Source: Campylobacterales bacterium
Lineage (GTDB): Bacteria > Campylobacterota > Campylobacteria > Campylobacterales > Nitratiruptoraceae
Length of the DNA: 35,473 nucleotides
Assembly (NCBI GenBank): GCA_027082175.1
Contig: JALWIX010000101.1
Location: forward strand, 1-35,473
Reading direction: 5' to 3'
The notes beneath the pieces are model-generated. The model was not told where the DNA came from and searched no databases. It saw only the letters and a program-made list of their open reading frames with translations. Shown piece after piece: positions 8,461-14,846 of the stretch. The position numbers and the translations under genes are program-made. Every line of letters starts with the position of its first letter. Position 1 is the stretch's first letter.

Positions 8461-8642
8461 TGAGACCTCTGAAAAATTACAAATTGAACGAAGGATTTGA
8501 AATTTTAGCTTGAAAATTTTATGTTCGCCAAAAGGCTAAAAAAGTGCGCTTGTTTAGCACTTTTTAATAAAATTTACAAGCGTTAGTTTTACTAAAAATT
8601 TCAACTCTCCTGAGTGAAATTTTGTAATTTTTCAGAGCATTC
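8461..8642 (+). repeat. Palindromic MITE-like repeat, copy B
   Basis: This 182-base element runs from TGAGACCTCTGAAAAATTAC to the GCATTC end. It has a 17-bp perfect terminal inverted repeat, CTCTGAAAAATTACAAA (8467-8483 against 8621-8637). Inside, AAAAAGTGC pairs with GCACTTTTT around a 9-base loop. The reverse complement of copy A aligns along its entire length. It lies downstream of hisIE, while copy A lies upstream of ilvE in opposite orientation, so the pair brackets the three-gene plus-strand cassette. There is no coding capacity, so any movement would need an enzyme supplied elsewhere. Confidence 0.85.
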
Positions 8643-8785
8643 TATTAATAAAACTTTCTAAAAATTTCAAATTAAACGAAGACTTTTTTCTCGCTTCACC
8701 GCGAGGCTTTAGTTTTACTAACGCTCAAACACTAGCCAGACAGAAGTCGTCTTCCGTTTGGCTAGTGTTAAAATTTAAAACTAAA
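8643..8785 (+). repeat. Degenerate relative of the palindromic repeat containing a long hairpin
   Basis: This segment shares exact words with copy B: CTAAAAATTTCAA (8658-8670, as at 8592-8604) and TTAGTTTTACTA (8709-8720, as at 8583-8594). The order of the two words is reversed compared with copy B. It contains a separate hairpin: AACACTAGCCA (8728-8738) against TGGCTAGTGTT (8759-8769), continuing through a mostly paired inner stem to a TCGT loop. An outer pairing of TTTAGTTTT (8708-8716) with AAAACTAAA (8777-8785) is also possible. Confidence 0.6.
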
Positions 8786-8836
8786 AAATTTTGACTCTTT
8801 TATCTTCATTAAACAGATAAAAAAGGGATTATACGC

Positions 8837-9490
8837 ATGAAAAAAGTTATAATTTTTTTACTTTTGACAATTGCTGCTATAGCAAATGAATATGTATTAG
8901 CGATTCAGTGGTTTCCTTCTGTTTGTAAAGTAAAAAACTATAATGAGTGTAAAAAAGATATGCCATTTTGGCGATCAAACTTTACTATTCACGGCTTATG
9001 GCCTAAAAAAAAGTATTGTAACGTTTCGGCTAGAGAAAAGATATTAGACAAAAAGAGAGAGTGGCAAAAGATACCGCTTAAAATATCTCCATACCTAAGC
9101 GAACTTATAGCTACCTATATGCCAGGGTATATCTCCGGACTACATAAACATGAATGGGTAAAACATGGCACATGTTATAGCAAAAGTCCCGAAAAATACT
9201 TTTTAGATACAATCTCTTTGGTATCGCAGTTAAACACCTCAAAAGTTAAAGAGTTTTTTTTAAAAAATAGAGGCAAAAGAGTCCAAACTATCAAAATAAG
9301 AAAAGTATTCGATAAAGAGTTTGGCGAAGGAAGCGGCAAAAAAGTAAAATTTATCTGTAAAGAAGGGTATCTAACGGAACTTAGAATTAACCTTAAAGGT
9401 AAAATCGTTCCAAATACTCCTTTATACGATCTTTTGCAGCACTCTAAAAAAACCTCGATCGGTTGTAAAATAGGATTAATCGCTAGATAA
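8837..9490 (+). CDS. RNase T2-family ribonuclease, exported
   Basis: This is an acid-type endoribonuclease of the T2 family, predicted to act in the periplasm or outside the cell. The 217-residue precursor has a Lys-Lys start, a hydrophobic stretch and a probable cleavage after about Ala16. Both catalytic segments are present: FTIHGLWPKK with His52, and KHEWVKHGTC with Glu106 and His110. Several cysteines could form disulfides in the periplasm. AAGGGA is the only ribosome site and lies a long 10 bases from the ATG. It is an isolated plus-strand gene, preceded by the repeat region and convergent with the next gene. It could scavenge RNA. Confidence 0.9.
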   Translation: MKKVIIFLLLTIAAIANEYVLAIQWFPSVCKVKNYNECKKDMPFWRSNFTIHGLWPKKKYCNVSAREKILDKKREWQKIPLKISPYLSELIATYMPGYISGLHKHEWVKHGTCYSKSPEKYFLDTISLVSQLNTSKVKEFFLKNRGKRVQTIKIRKVFDKEFGEGSGKKVKFICKEGYLTELRINLKGKIVPNTPLYDLLQHSKKTSIGCKIGLIAR

Positions 9491-9522
9491 ATCAAGATTT
9501 CTGAAAAATATTTAAAAGAGGG

Positions 9523-10473
9523 TTAATAGATGATACCCTCCTTTTTTAGCGCCTCTTTAATATCTCTCATCTGCATATTTTTGTCTCCGCACCATTTTGG
9601 AGCCAAAAGCGTAGAGTCTCCTATGCCTGCCGTAACTCTTTGAACTATTAAATCTTTTGGTAGAAGTTTAAATGCTTCTACCAAAGTATCAATATAATCT
9701 TCTTTAGTAATAGGAGAAAATTTTCCTTTTAAAAAATCTACGGCCAAAGCCGTATTTTTAACAACATATAAAGGGTGTATTTTGATAGAGTCTATACCCC
9801 ATTCTAGTGATTTTTCTACGGTTTTTAACATCATTTCTCTGTTTTCGTCCGGAAGTCCAAAGATCACATGACCGCAAACTTTCAAACCTTTGTCTTTACT
9901 CTTTTTTATCCAGTATTCCACATTTTTGCTATCATGACCTCTGTTTATTTTTTTAAGCGTCTCGTCAAAAACAGATTGGATGCCATACTCTATCCATATA
10001 TCATAATTTTTGTCTAACTCTTTTAAATAGTTTAAAATCTTGTCATTTACGCTATCGCTTCTAGTACCTATACTAAGACCGACGCAATCATCCATAGATA
10101 AAGCTTTTTCGTAAAGGGCTCTAAGCGTCTCAATGGGTGCGTATGTATTTGTAAAGGCTTGGAAATAGGCTAAAAATTTTTCATATCCTAGTTTTTCATA
10201 CCTCTTTTTAGTCGCTTGGTATTGAAACTCTATCTCTAAAAGCTGTTTTTGAAGAATAGGATTATCTTTTGATGCAGGATTTAGATAAAACTTTTTACTA
10301 CTTTTTGAGAGATTAGGACTAAAAGATTCATTCTCGCAAAAAGTACATCCCCCTTTTGCGACGGTTCCGTCTATATTTGGACAAGTAAATCCAGAAAGCC
10401 CGAGAGGAATCTTTTTAACTCTCTTTTTGATAAGTTTTTTGTAATATCTTCCAAAAGTCAAAACTGTTCTCAC
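9523..10473 (-). CDS. TIGR01212-family (YhcC-like) radical SAM protein
   Basis: This radical SAM protein belongs to the YhcC group, whose function is not firmly known. FTCPNIDGTVAKGGCTFC provides the cluster cysteines. The elongator-type SAM barrel continues with LSIGTRSDSVND, WIEYGIQSVFDETL and HVIFGLPDENREMM. I chose the GTG at 10473 because GGGG sits 5 bases before it and family members start near the TFGRYLKK-like segment, giving about 316 residues. The frame stays open upstream to a TTG at 10536 (337 aa) with a weaker site, AAGG. It follows purF on the same strand. Confidence 0.85.
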   Translation of the reverse strand: MRTVLTFGRYYKKLIKKRVKKIPLGLSGFTCPNIDGTVAKGGCTFCENESFSPNLSKSSKKFYLNPASKDNPILQKQLLEIEFQYQATKKRYEKLGYEKFLAYFQAFTNTYAPIETLRALYEKALSMDDCVGLSIGTRSDSVNDKILNYLKELDKNYDIWIEYGIQSVFDETLKKINRGHDSKNVEYWIKKSKDKGLKVCGHVIFGLPDENREMMLKTVEKSLEWGIDSIKIHPLYVVKNTALAVDFLKGKFSPITKEDYIDTLVEAFKLLPKDLIVQRVTAGIGDSTLLAPKWCGDKNMQMRDIKEALKKEGIIY

Positions 10474-10542
10474 TCTTTCCCCATTTCCCCAAAGTTTTAT
10501 AGGGAAAATACCATTTTCAAATCTTTTTGTCAACAAATTGCC

Positions 10543-11904
10543 TTATTCGTTTTTATTTGGCACAGGATAATTTCCATCAAAACATCCTAAGCAATAACTT
10601 AAATCATTGCCTACACTTTTTATCAATCCTTCAATAGTAAGATATGCCAATGTGTCGGCGCCGATATACTCTCTTATCTTTTCTGTATCCATTTGTGACG
10701 CTATAAGCTCTTCTTTACTTGGCGTATCTACGCCGTAAAAACAAGGTCCGGTAGTTGGAGGTGAACTTATTCTCATATGAACCTCTTTTGCCCCCGCCTC
10801 TTTCAATATATTTACAATCTTTCTGCTGGTTGTTCCTCTTACGATACTATCATCTATAACTACAAGTCTTTTTCCATCAATCAACTCTTTGATAGGATTA
10901 AGTTTCATTTTTACTTTTAAGTCTCTAATCTCTTGAGTAGGCTCGATAAAAGTTCTTCCCACATAGTGATTTCTAATAATCCCTAGCTCAAAAGGTATGC
11001 CGCTCTCTTCGCTATATCCTAAAGCGGCGGCAACTCCGCTATCAGGAACGGGAACTACCATATCGGCTTCAACGGGAAATTCTCTCGCAAGCTCTCTTCC
11101 CATCTCTTTTCTGGCTTTATATACGCTTTTTCCAAAGATATAACTATCCGGTCTTGCAAAATAGATAAATTCAAAAATACATTTATGCGGCGTTGGTTCA
11201 AAAACCTGTATGCTTTTTGGCTCTTTACCCTTTTCAAAAACTACCATCTCGCCAGGTCTTATATCTCTTATATATTTTGCGCCTATAAGATCAAAAGCGC
11301 ATGTTTCACTAGCCACCACGTAACCATCACCAAGTTTCGCTATAGAGAGAGGTCTAAAACCGTGAGGATCACGAATAGCAAACATCTTTTTTCGGCTTAA
11401 AAATATCATTGAATAAGCGCCCTCTATCTGTTTAACCGAATCAATAATCCTATCATATAGATGCTCTTTATCGCTTCTAGCTATGAGGTGTATCAAGTTT
11501 TCAGTATCCATAAAGGTTTGGAAGATCGCACCCTCTTTTATCAATCTTTTTCTAACCTCTTTTGAGTTTGTCAAGTTTCCGTTATGGACAACGGCAATTT
11601 GCCCTAAATCGTATCTTGCAAAAATAGGCTGAGCGTCCAAAATAGACTCTTCACCCGCAGTAGAGTAGCGCGTATGTCCAACTGCGCTATCGCCTATCAG
11701 CTTTTTAAGCTTTTTTTCATCAAAAACTTGCGTTACGAGACCTCTATCTTTTGTAAGATAGATTCTCTCTCCATCGCTACTAGCTATTCCCGCTGCTTCT
11801 TGGCCTCTATGCTGCAGTGAAAAAAGAGCAAAATACGCATATTTTGAAGCATCTGGCACGTTAAAAACACCTACTACGGAACATTTTTCATTCAGTGAAA
11901 GCAA
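10543..11904 (-). CDS. purF: Amidophosphoribosyltransferase
   Basis: PurF catalyses the committed step of purine synthesis: PRPP plus glutamine gives phosphoribosylamine. The chosen TTG start (11904) gives MLSLNEKC, so the class II amidotransferase nucleophile is Cys8, exposed after removal of a 7-residue propeptide. GGATGGGAAG precedes it. The frame is open to another TTG at 11937, but no good site precedes that. Visible motifs are LQHRGQEAAGIAS, AVGHTRYST, the PRPP loop VVIDDSIVRGTT, and C-terminal cysteines in CLGCFDG, suggesting the Fe-S type. It lies downstream of dapB, an order I also recall in C. jejuni. Confidence 0.96.
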   Translation of the reverse strand: MLSLNEKCSVVGVFNVPDASKYAYFALFSLQHRGQEAAGIASSDGERIYLTKDRGLVTQVFDEKKLKKLIGDSAVGHTRYSTAGEESILDAQPIFARYDLGQIAVVHNGNLTNSKEVRKRLIKEGAIFQTFMDTENLIHLIARSDKEHLYDRIIDSVKQIEGAYSMIFLSRKKMFAIRDPHGFRPLSIAKLGDGYVVASETCAFDLIGAKYIRDIRPGEMVVFEKGKEPKSIQVFEPTPHKCIFEFIYFARPDSYIFGKSVYKARKEMGRELAREFPVEADMVVPVPDSGVAAALGYSEESGIPFELGIIRNHYVGRTFIEPTQEIRDLKVKMKLNPIKELIDGKRLVVIDDSIVRGTTSRKIVNILKEAGAKEVHMRISSPPTTGPCFYGVDTPSKEELIASQMDTEKIREYIGADTLAYLTIEGLIKSVGNDLSYCLGCFDGNYPVPNKNE

Positions 11905-11937
11905 CTTCCCATCCTTTTTTATATATAAAATAGTCAA

Positions 11938-11996
11938 ACTTGGTTAAGTGATTAAAAAAGTTAAATTGGCCGAGCAGTTAAACTACTCAACAAAAA
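11938..11996. repeat. Degenerate heptamer-like repeat after dapB
   Basis: Directly after the dapB stop (minus-strand sense) is a 59-base segment with words such as GTTGAGTAGTTTAA, GCCAATTTAACT and AATCACTTAACC. These resemble the segment after the ilvE stop and one end of the array beside rsmI. The 7-base phase is weak, so membership in that repeat class is an inference from shared words and position. Confidence 0.4.
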
Positions 11997-12761
11997 CTAA
12001 ATACCAAGACAATCGTAAATACTATAAAATCCTGGTTCTTGAGAAACAATCCACTTTGCCGCCTTTATAGCTCCTTTCGCAAATGTGTCTCTACTAGTAG
12101 CGGTATGATTTAGCTCTAAAAATTCGCCATCGTTATAAAATCCTACAGTATGTCTTCCAACGATATCTCCGCCTCTAAGAGCAAAAACTCCTATCTCGTC
12201 TTTTGATCTTTGGCCTATATTTCCGTTCCTTCCGCTAACTCTGACTTTATCAAGTTCGAGACCTCTAGCGCGTGCGGCATGTTCGGCTAACGTTAAAGCC
12301 GTTCCGCTTGGAGCGTCTTTTTTATATCTATGATGCATCTCCACTATCTCTATGTCAAACTCCCTAAGCTTTTTAGAAGCCATTTCCACAAGCCTATTTA
12401 AAATAGCTATTCCCAAAGACATATTAGTAGCATAAAGAAGGGGCATCTTTTTAGACGCCTCTTTCATCAGATTTAGCTGATGCTCGCTTAATCCAGTCGT
12501 ACCGCTTACTATCGGTTTAGGATTTTGTAAAGCTTTCTCAAGAAGAGCCTCCGTACCTTCGGGAAGCGTAAAATCTATAACAACATCGCAACTTTTCAAC
12601 AAAGTGTCTATATCATTAGTAACAATCGCGCCAGGAACGTCAATCTCAATTCCTTCCAGAACATGGACGCAAGAAACTTTAGCCTCTGTGTCATTTTTTA
12701 GATTTTTAATCAAAAGTGTGCCGACTCTTCCGCTTCCTCCATACACTCCAATATTTAACAT
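11997..12761 (-). CDS. dapB: 4-hydroxy-tetrahydrodipicolinate reductase
   Basis: DapB uses NAD(P)H to make tetrahydrodipicolinate in the diaminopimelate/lysine pathway, which also feeds peptidoglycan. The 254-residue chain has the Rossmann motif [10 protein letters not shown] at the N-terminus, the conserved GTTG and ATNMSLGIA segments, the catalytic [19 protein letters not shown], and [11 protein letters not shown]. The start codon overlaps the end of trxB by 7 bases (ATGTTAA), with AGGAG 10 bases upstream, so it is coupled to trxB. With hom and the aminotransferase it forms part of the aspartate-family gene set in this window. Confidence 0.97.
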   Translation of the reverse strand: MLNIGVYGGSGRVGTLLIKNLKNDTEAKVSCVHVLEGIEIDVPGAIVTNDIDTLLKSCDVVIDFTLPEGTEALLEKALQNPKPIVSGTTGLSEHQLNLMKEASKKMPLLYATNMSLGIAILNRLVEMASKKLREFDIEIVEMHHRYKKDAPSGTALTLAEHAARARGLELDKVRVSGRNGNIGQRSKDEIGVFALRGGDIVGRHTVGFYNDGEFLELNHTATSRDTFAKGAIKAAKWIVSQEPGFYSIYDCLGI

Positions 12762-13705
12762 GGTTTTACTTCTCCTATATGTTCAATATATCCTATGGCG
12801 TTTATAGCCGCGGTAGCCCCATCTCCGGCAGCGCAAACAACCTGTTTAGAGGCATGTTCTCTTATATCTCCGGCGGCAAAAAGCCCTGGAACATCTGTTC
12901 TCATTCTAAGATCAACTATAACTTCGCCCCATTGATTAACGCTACACAAAAAACTTCCGTCTTCTTGCTTTAAGACTTCATTGTTTACATTCATACCGAC
13001 AAAAACAAAAATTCCTGGAACTTTTAAATCTATCTCTTTATCTTTTTGCTCTAAAATAAGCCCTTGAAGGCCCATAACATCGCCATAAGCTTTTTTTACA
13101 GTAGCATTTAATATAAATTCAATTTTAGGATTGTTTTTGGCTCTCTCAACAGTGGCGGGCGCGGCTCTAAAACTATCTCTTCTATGGATTAAATAAACTT
13201 TGGAACATATATTGGATAGATAGATAGCTTCCTCTAGCGCAGTATCTCCTCCGCCCAAAACGGCCACTTCTTTATCTTTATAAAAAAATCCGTCACATGT
13301 GGCGCAAGTGCTTACACCTTTTCCGAAAAACTCATCCTCTCCTTCAAAACCGGCTCTTCTTGGCGTACTTCCGGTAGCAACTATTACTGCTTTAGCTTGA
13401 ACTTTTCCGCCGCTTAAAAGTTCTAACGTAAAAGTTCCGTTACACTCCCTAACTATCCTCTTTACCTCTTCCATCTCATGTTTGAGTCCAAATTTCATAC
13501 ACTGCTTTGGCCAGCACTCCATAAGTTCCATACCGGTGACTACTTCGCAAACTCCGGGATAGTTTTCCACTTCGCTCGATTGAGTTATCTGGCCACCCGG
13601 CATACCCTTTTCAAACATAACAACATCTTTTAATCCGCCTCTTGTGGCATAAAGCCCGGCTGTCAAGCCCGCAGGTCCGCCTCCGACAATCGCTAAATCC
13701 AACAT
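12755..13705 (-). CDS. trxB: Thioredoxin reductase
   Basis: TrxB is an FAD flavoenzyme that passes electrons from NADPH to thioredoxin. The 316-residue product has the N-terminal FAD motif [17 protein letters not shown], the redox-active CATC followed by [19 protein letters not shown] (second nucleotide site), and the C-terminal GLFAAGDI segment. The ATG at 13705 is preferred over an upstream in-frame TTG (13732) because AAAGGAT lies 5 bases before it and it starts the conserved fold. It lies downstream of trxA, separated by a terminator-like hairpin, and overlaps dapB. Confidence 0.97.
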   Translation of the reverse strand: MLDLAIVGGGPAGLTAGLYATRGGLKDVVMFEKGMPGGQITQSSEVENYPGVCEVVTGMELMECWPKQCMKFGLKHEMEEVKRIVRECNGTFTLELLSGGKVQAKAVIVATGSTPRRAGFEGEDEFFGKGVSTCATCDGFFYKDKEVAVLGGGDTALEEAIYLSNICSKVYLIHRRDSFRAAPATVERAKNNPKIEFILNATVKKAYGDVMGLQGLILEQKDKEIDLKVPGIFVFVGMNVNNEVLKQEDGSFLCSVNQWGEVIVDLRMRTDVPGLFAAGDIREHASKQVVCAAGDGATAAINAIGYIEHIGEVKPC

Positions 13706-13857
13706 TTTAAATCCTTTAAAGTTATAAAGCAATATTGCAAGCCAAAGAGATTAAGATTCTTTGTTTACATTAACCAAAATCTTATTAAAAAGAGGCTTTA
13801 AAAGGGATAAAATTTTTATTGAGGATAGAAGATAAAGAGTTTTGCTCTTTGTAGATT

Positions 13858-13882
13858 AAAAAGCGGGCTAAACCCGCTTTTA
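13858..13882 (-). terminator. Rho-independent terminator after trxA
   Basis: AAAGCGGG (13860-13867) pairs with CCCGCTTT (13873-13880) around a 5-base loop, directly after the trxA stop. In minus-strand sense the stem ends in a short T-run. A smaller AAAGAG/CTCTTT hairpin follows at 13834-13850. This would end the trxA transcript before trxB, giving trxA a separate or attenuated unit. Confidence 0.75.
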
Positions 13883-13883
13883 T

Positions 13884-14204
13884 TTAGCCAAGCAACGCGT
13901 CTAGTTTTTGTTTGAAAACATCTTTGCTAGCTGCGCCAACCATCTGATCGGCAAGTTGTCCATCTTTAAAAAACAAAATGGTAGGAATAGATCTTATCCC
14001 AAATCTAATAGCGATATCTTGCTCTTCATCTGTGTTAACTTTACAGATTTTTGCTTTACCCTCATACTCTTCAGCCAACTCATCGATAATAGGAGCTATC
14101 ATTCTACAAGGTCCGCACCAAGGAGCCCAAAAATCAACAAGAACTACACCGTCTTTGATAGTTTCATCAAAATTTGAAGCGTTTAATTCTATATATTTTC
14201 CCAT
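13884..14204 (-). CDS. trxA: Thioredoxin
   Basis: This 106-residue cytoplasmic disulfide reductase has the canonical active site WCGPC at residues 29-33, preceded by VLVDFWAP. It also has the cis-proline region GIRSIPTILFFKDG and the C-terminal MVGAASKD helix. It supplies electrons to Bcp and other thiol enzymes and is itself reduced by TrxB from the next gene. The start has AAAGGAG 7 bases upstream, and a TATAAT box lies about 55 bases upstream. The trxB-trxA adjacency is as in C. jejuni. Confidence 0.98.
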   Translation of the reverse strand: MGKYIELNASNFDETIKDGVVLVDFWAPWCGPCRMIAPIIDELAEEYEGKAKICKVNTDEEQDIAIRFGIRSIPTILFFKDGQLADQMVGAASKDVFKQKLDALLG

Positions 14205-14257
14205 AATTTTCTCCTTTAAATTTATAAATCTGTTTACATTTCTTGCAAACGAACAAT

Positions 14258-14296
14258 ATTATACACATTTAAATCTTTAAATACCATTACATGTAA
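14258..14296 (-). promoter_or_regulatory. trxA promoter with a palindrome upstream of the -10
   Basis: On the minus strand TATAAT (14263-14258) forms a good -10 for trxA. A perfect 10-bp palindrome, TTACATGTAA (14287-14296), sits at about the -35 position. It could be an operator or help recruit polymerase; no regulator is identified. Confidence 0.5.
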
Positions 14297-14345
14297 CTAT
14301 GGATGAAAAGTTGTTTGAAGTTGCGAAGTATATATGAGTATTGAA

Positions 14346-14398
14346 CCCTCTGAATAAATAGAAATTGAGTGAAATTTGCTATTTATTCGTAACACTCT
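14346..14398 (-). repeat. Short hairpin element resembling a deleted palindromic repeat
   Basis: GAATAAATAG (14352-14361) pairs with CTATTTATTC (14379-14388), and AAATT/AATTT extends the stem across a GAGTGA loop. The flanks CCTCTGA on the left and AACACTCT on the right resemble the ends of repeat copies A and B. The centre AAATTGAGTGAAATTT matches the two inner edges of copy B joined together. It lies after the yraN stop, so it might also act as a 3' stem, but there is no T-run. Confidence 0.55.
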
Positions 14399-14415
14399 AT
14401 TTTTAAAAACAAACT

Positions 14416-14742
14416 CTAAACCGTAATATTTTCCAAAAACTCAATATCGCCGTTTTTTATAATTACTGCGTCAATTTGATAAGGAAAATCTACACTTTTT
14501 TTCATCATAAAAAAGTCTAACGTCTTTAAAATTCTTTGAAGTTTTTTAGGAGTAAGGTTATATATTGGCTCAAAGTTAATAGCGCTTTTTACTTCGATAA
14601 CATGTAAAACATCATCTTTTACTGCAATAATATCTATCTCGCCAAATTTTGAGTAAAAATTTCTTTCAATTATTCTAAAACCGAGATTCTGCAAATATCT
14701 ACACGCTTTTTCTTCAGCCTCGTTTCCTTTGTTTCTGTTCAA
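14416..14742 (-). CDS. UPF0102/YraN family endonuclease-like protein
   Basis: The 108-residue protein belongs to UPF0102 (YraN), which has a restriction-endonuclease-like (Holliday-junction resolvase-type) fold and unproven function. Visible are the N-terminal NEAEEKACRYLQNLGFRI, the GEIDIIA acidic site and the VIEVKS segment that complete the PD-(D/E)xK-like core. The start is TTG with AAGGA 5 bases upstream. In C. jejuni the homologue lies between trxA and hom; here a formate dehydrogenase gene and a heptamer array intervene before hom. Confidence 0.88.
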   Translation of the reverse strand: MNRNKGNEAEEKACRYLQNLGFRIIERNFYSKFGEIDIIAVKDDVLHVIEVKSAINFEPIYNLTPKKLQRILKTLDFFMMKKSVDFPYQIDAVIIKNGDIEFLENITV

Positions 14743-14755
14743 GAAAGTCCTTTTA

Positions 14756-14846
14756 GTGACGGGTAATCAGTGATGAGTGATTAGTAATGAGTGATCAGTG
14801 ATGGGTAATGAATTCACTAATCACTGCTCACTGATTACTGTTCACT
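14756..14846. repeat. Array of 13 degenerate 7-bp repeats, head-to-head
   Basis: The segment divides exactly into 13 consecutive heptamers. Eight are of the type GTRAYNR (for example GTGATGA, GTAATCA) and five are of the reverse-complement type (ATTCACT, AATCACT, GCTCACT, GATTACT, GTTCACT). Phase is unbroken across the switch, so the array can fold into a long imperfect hairpin. The fdh stop codon TGA (14844-14842) lies inside the last unit, and the other end comes within about 14 bases of the yraN start. Similar arrays lie at 19531-19600 and 22040-22148. Confidence 0.85.

Larger units (their letters stand above)
8424..8836. other. Repeat-filled intergenic region between hisIE and the RNase T2 gene
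   Basis: This non-coding stretch of just over 400 bases holds repeat copy B (8461-8642), then a degenerate relative that contains a long hairpin (8643-8785). The last 50 bases are AT-rich and should hold the RNase T2 promoter. I see no tRNA-like or protein-coding content. Confidence 0.7.

Noticed and set aside
10473-10536. Extended N-terminus of the TIGR01212 protein starting at TTG 10536
   Set aside because: It is possible, but the extra 21 residues look unlike the family N-terminus and the inner GTG has the better ribosome site; kept only as an alternative.
14756-14846. Possible CRISPR array in the short repeats
   Set aside because: The units are 7 bases, contiguous without spacers and inverted in the middle; this is not a repeat-spacer structure, and no cas genes are present.
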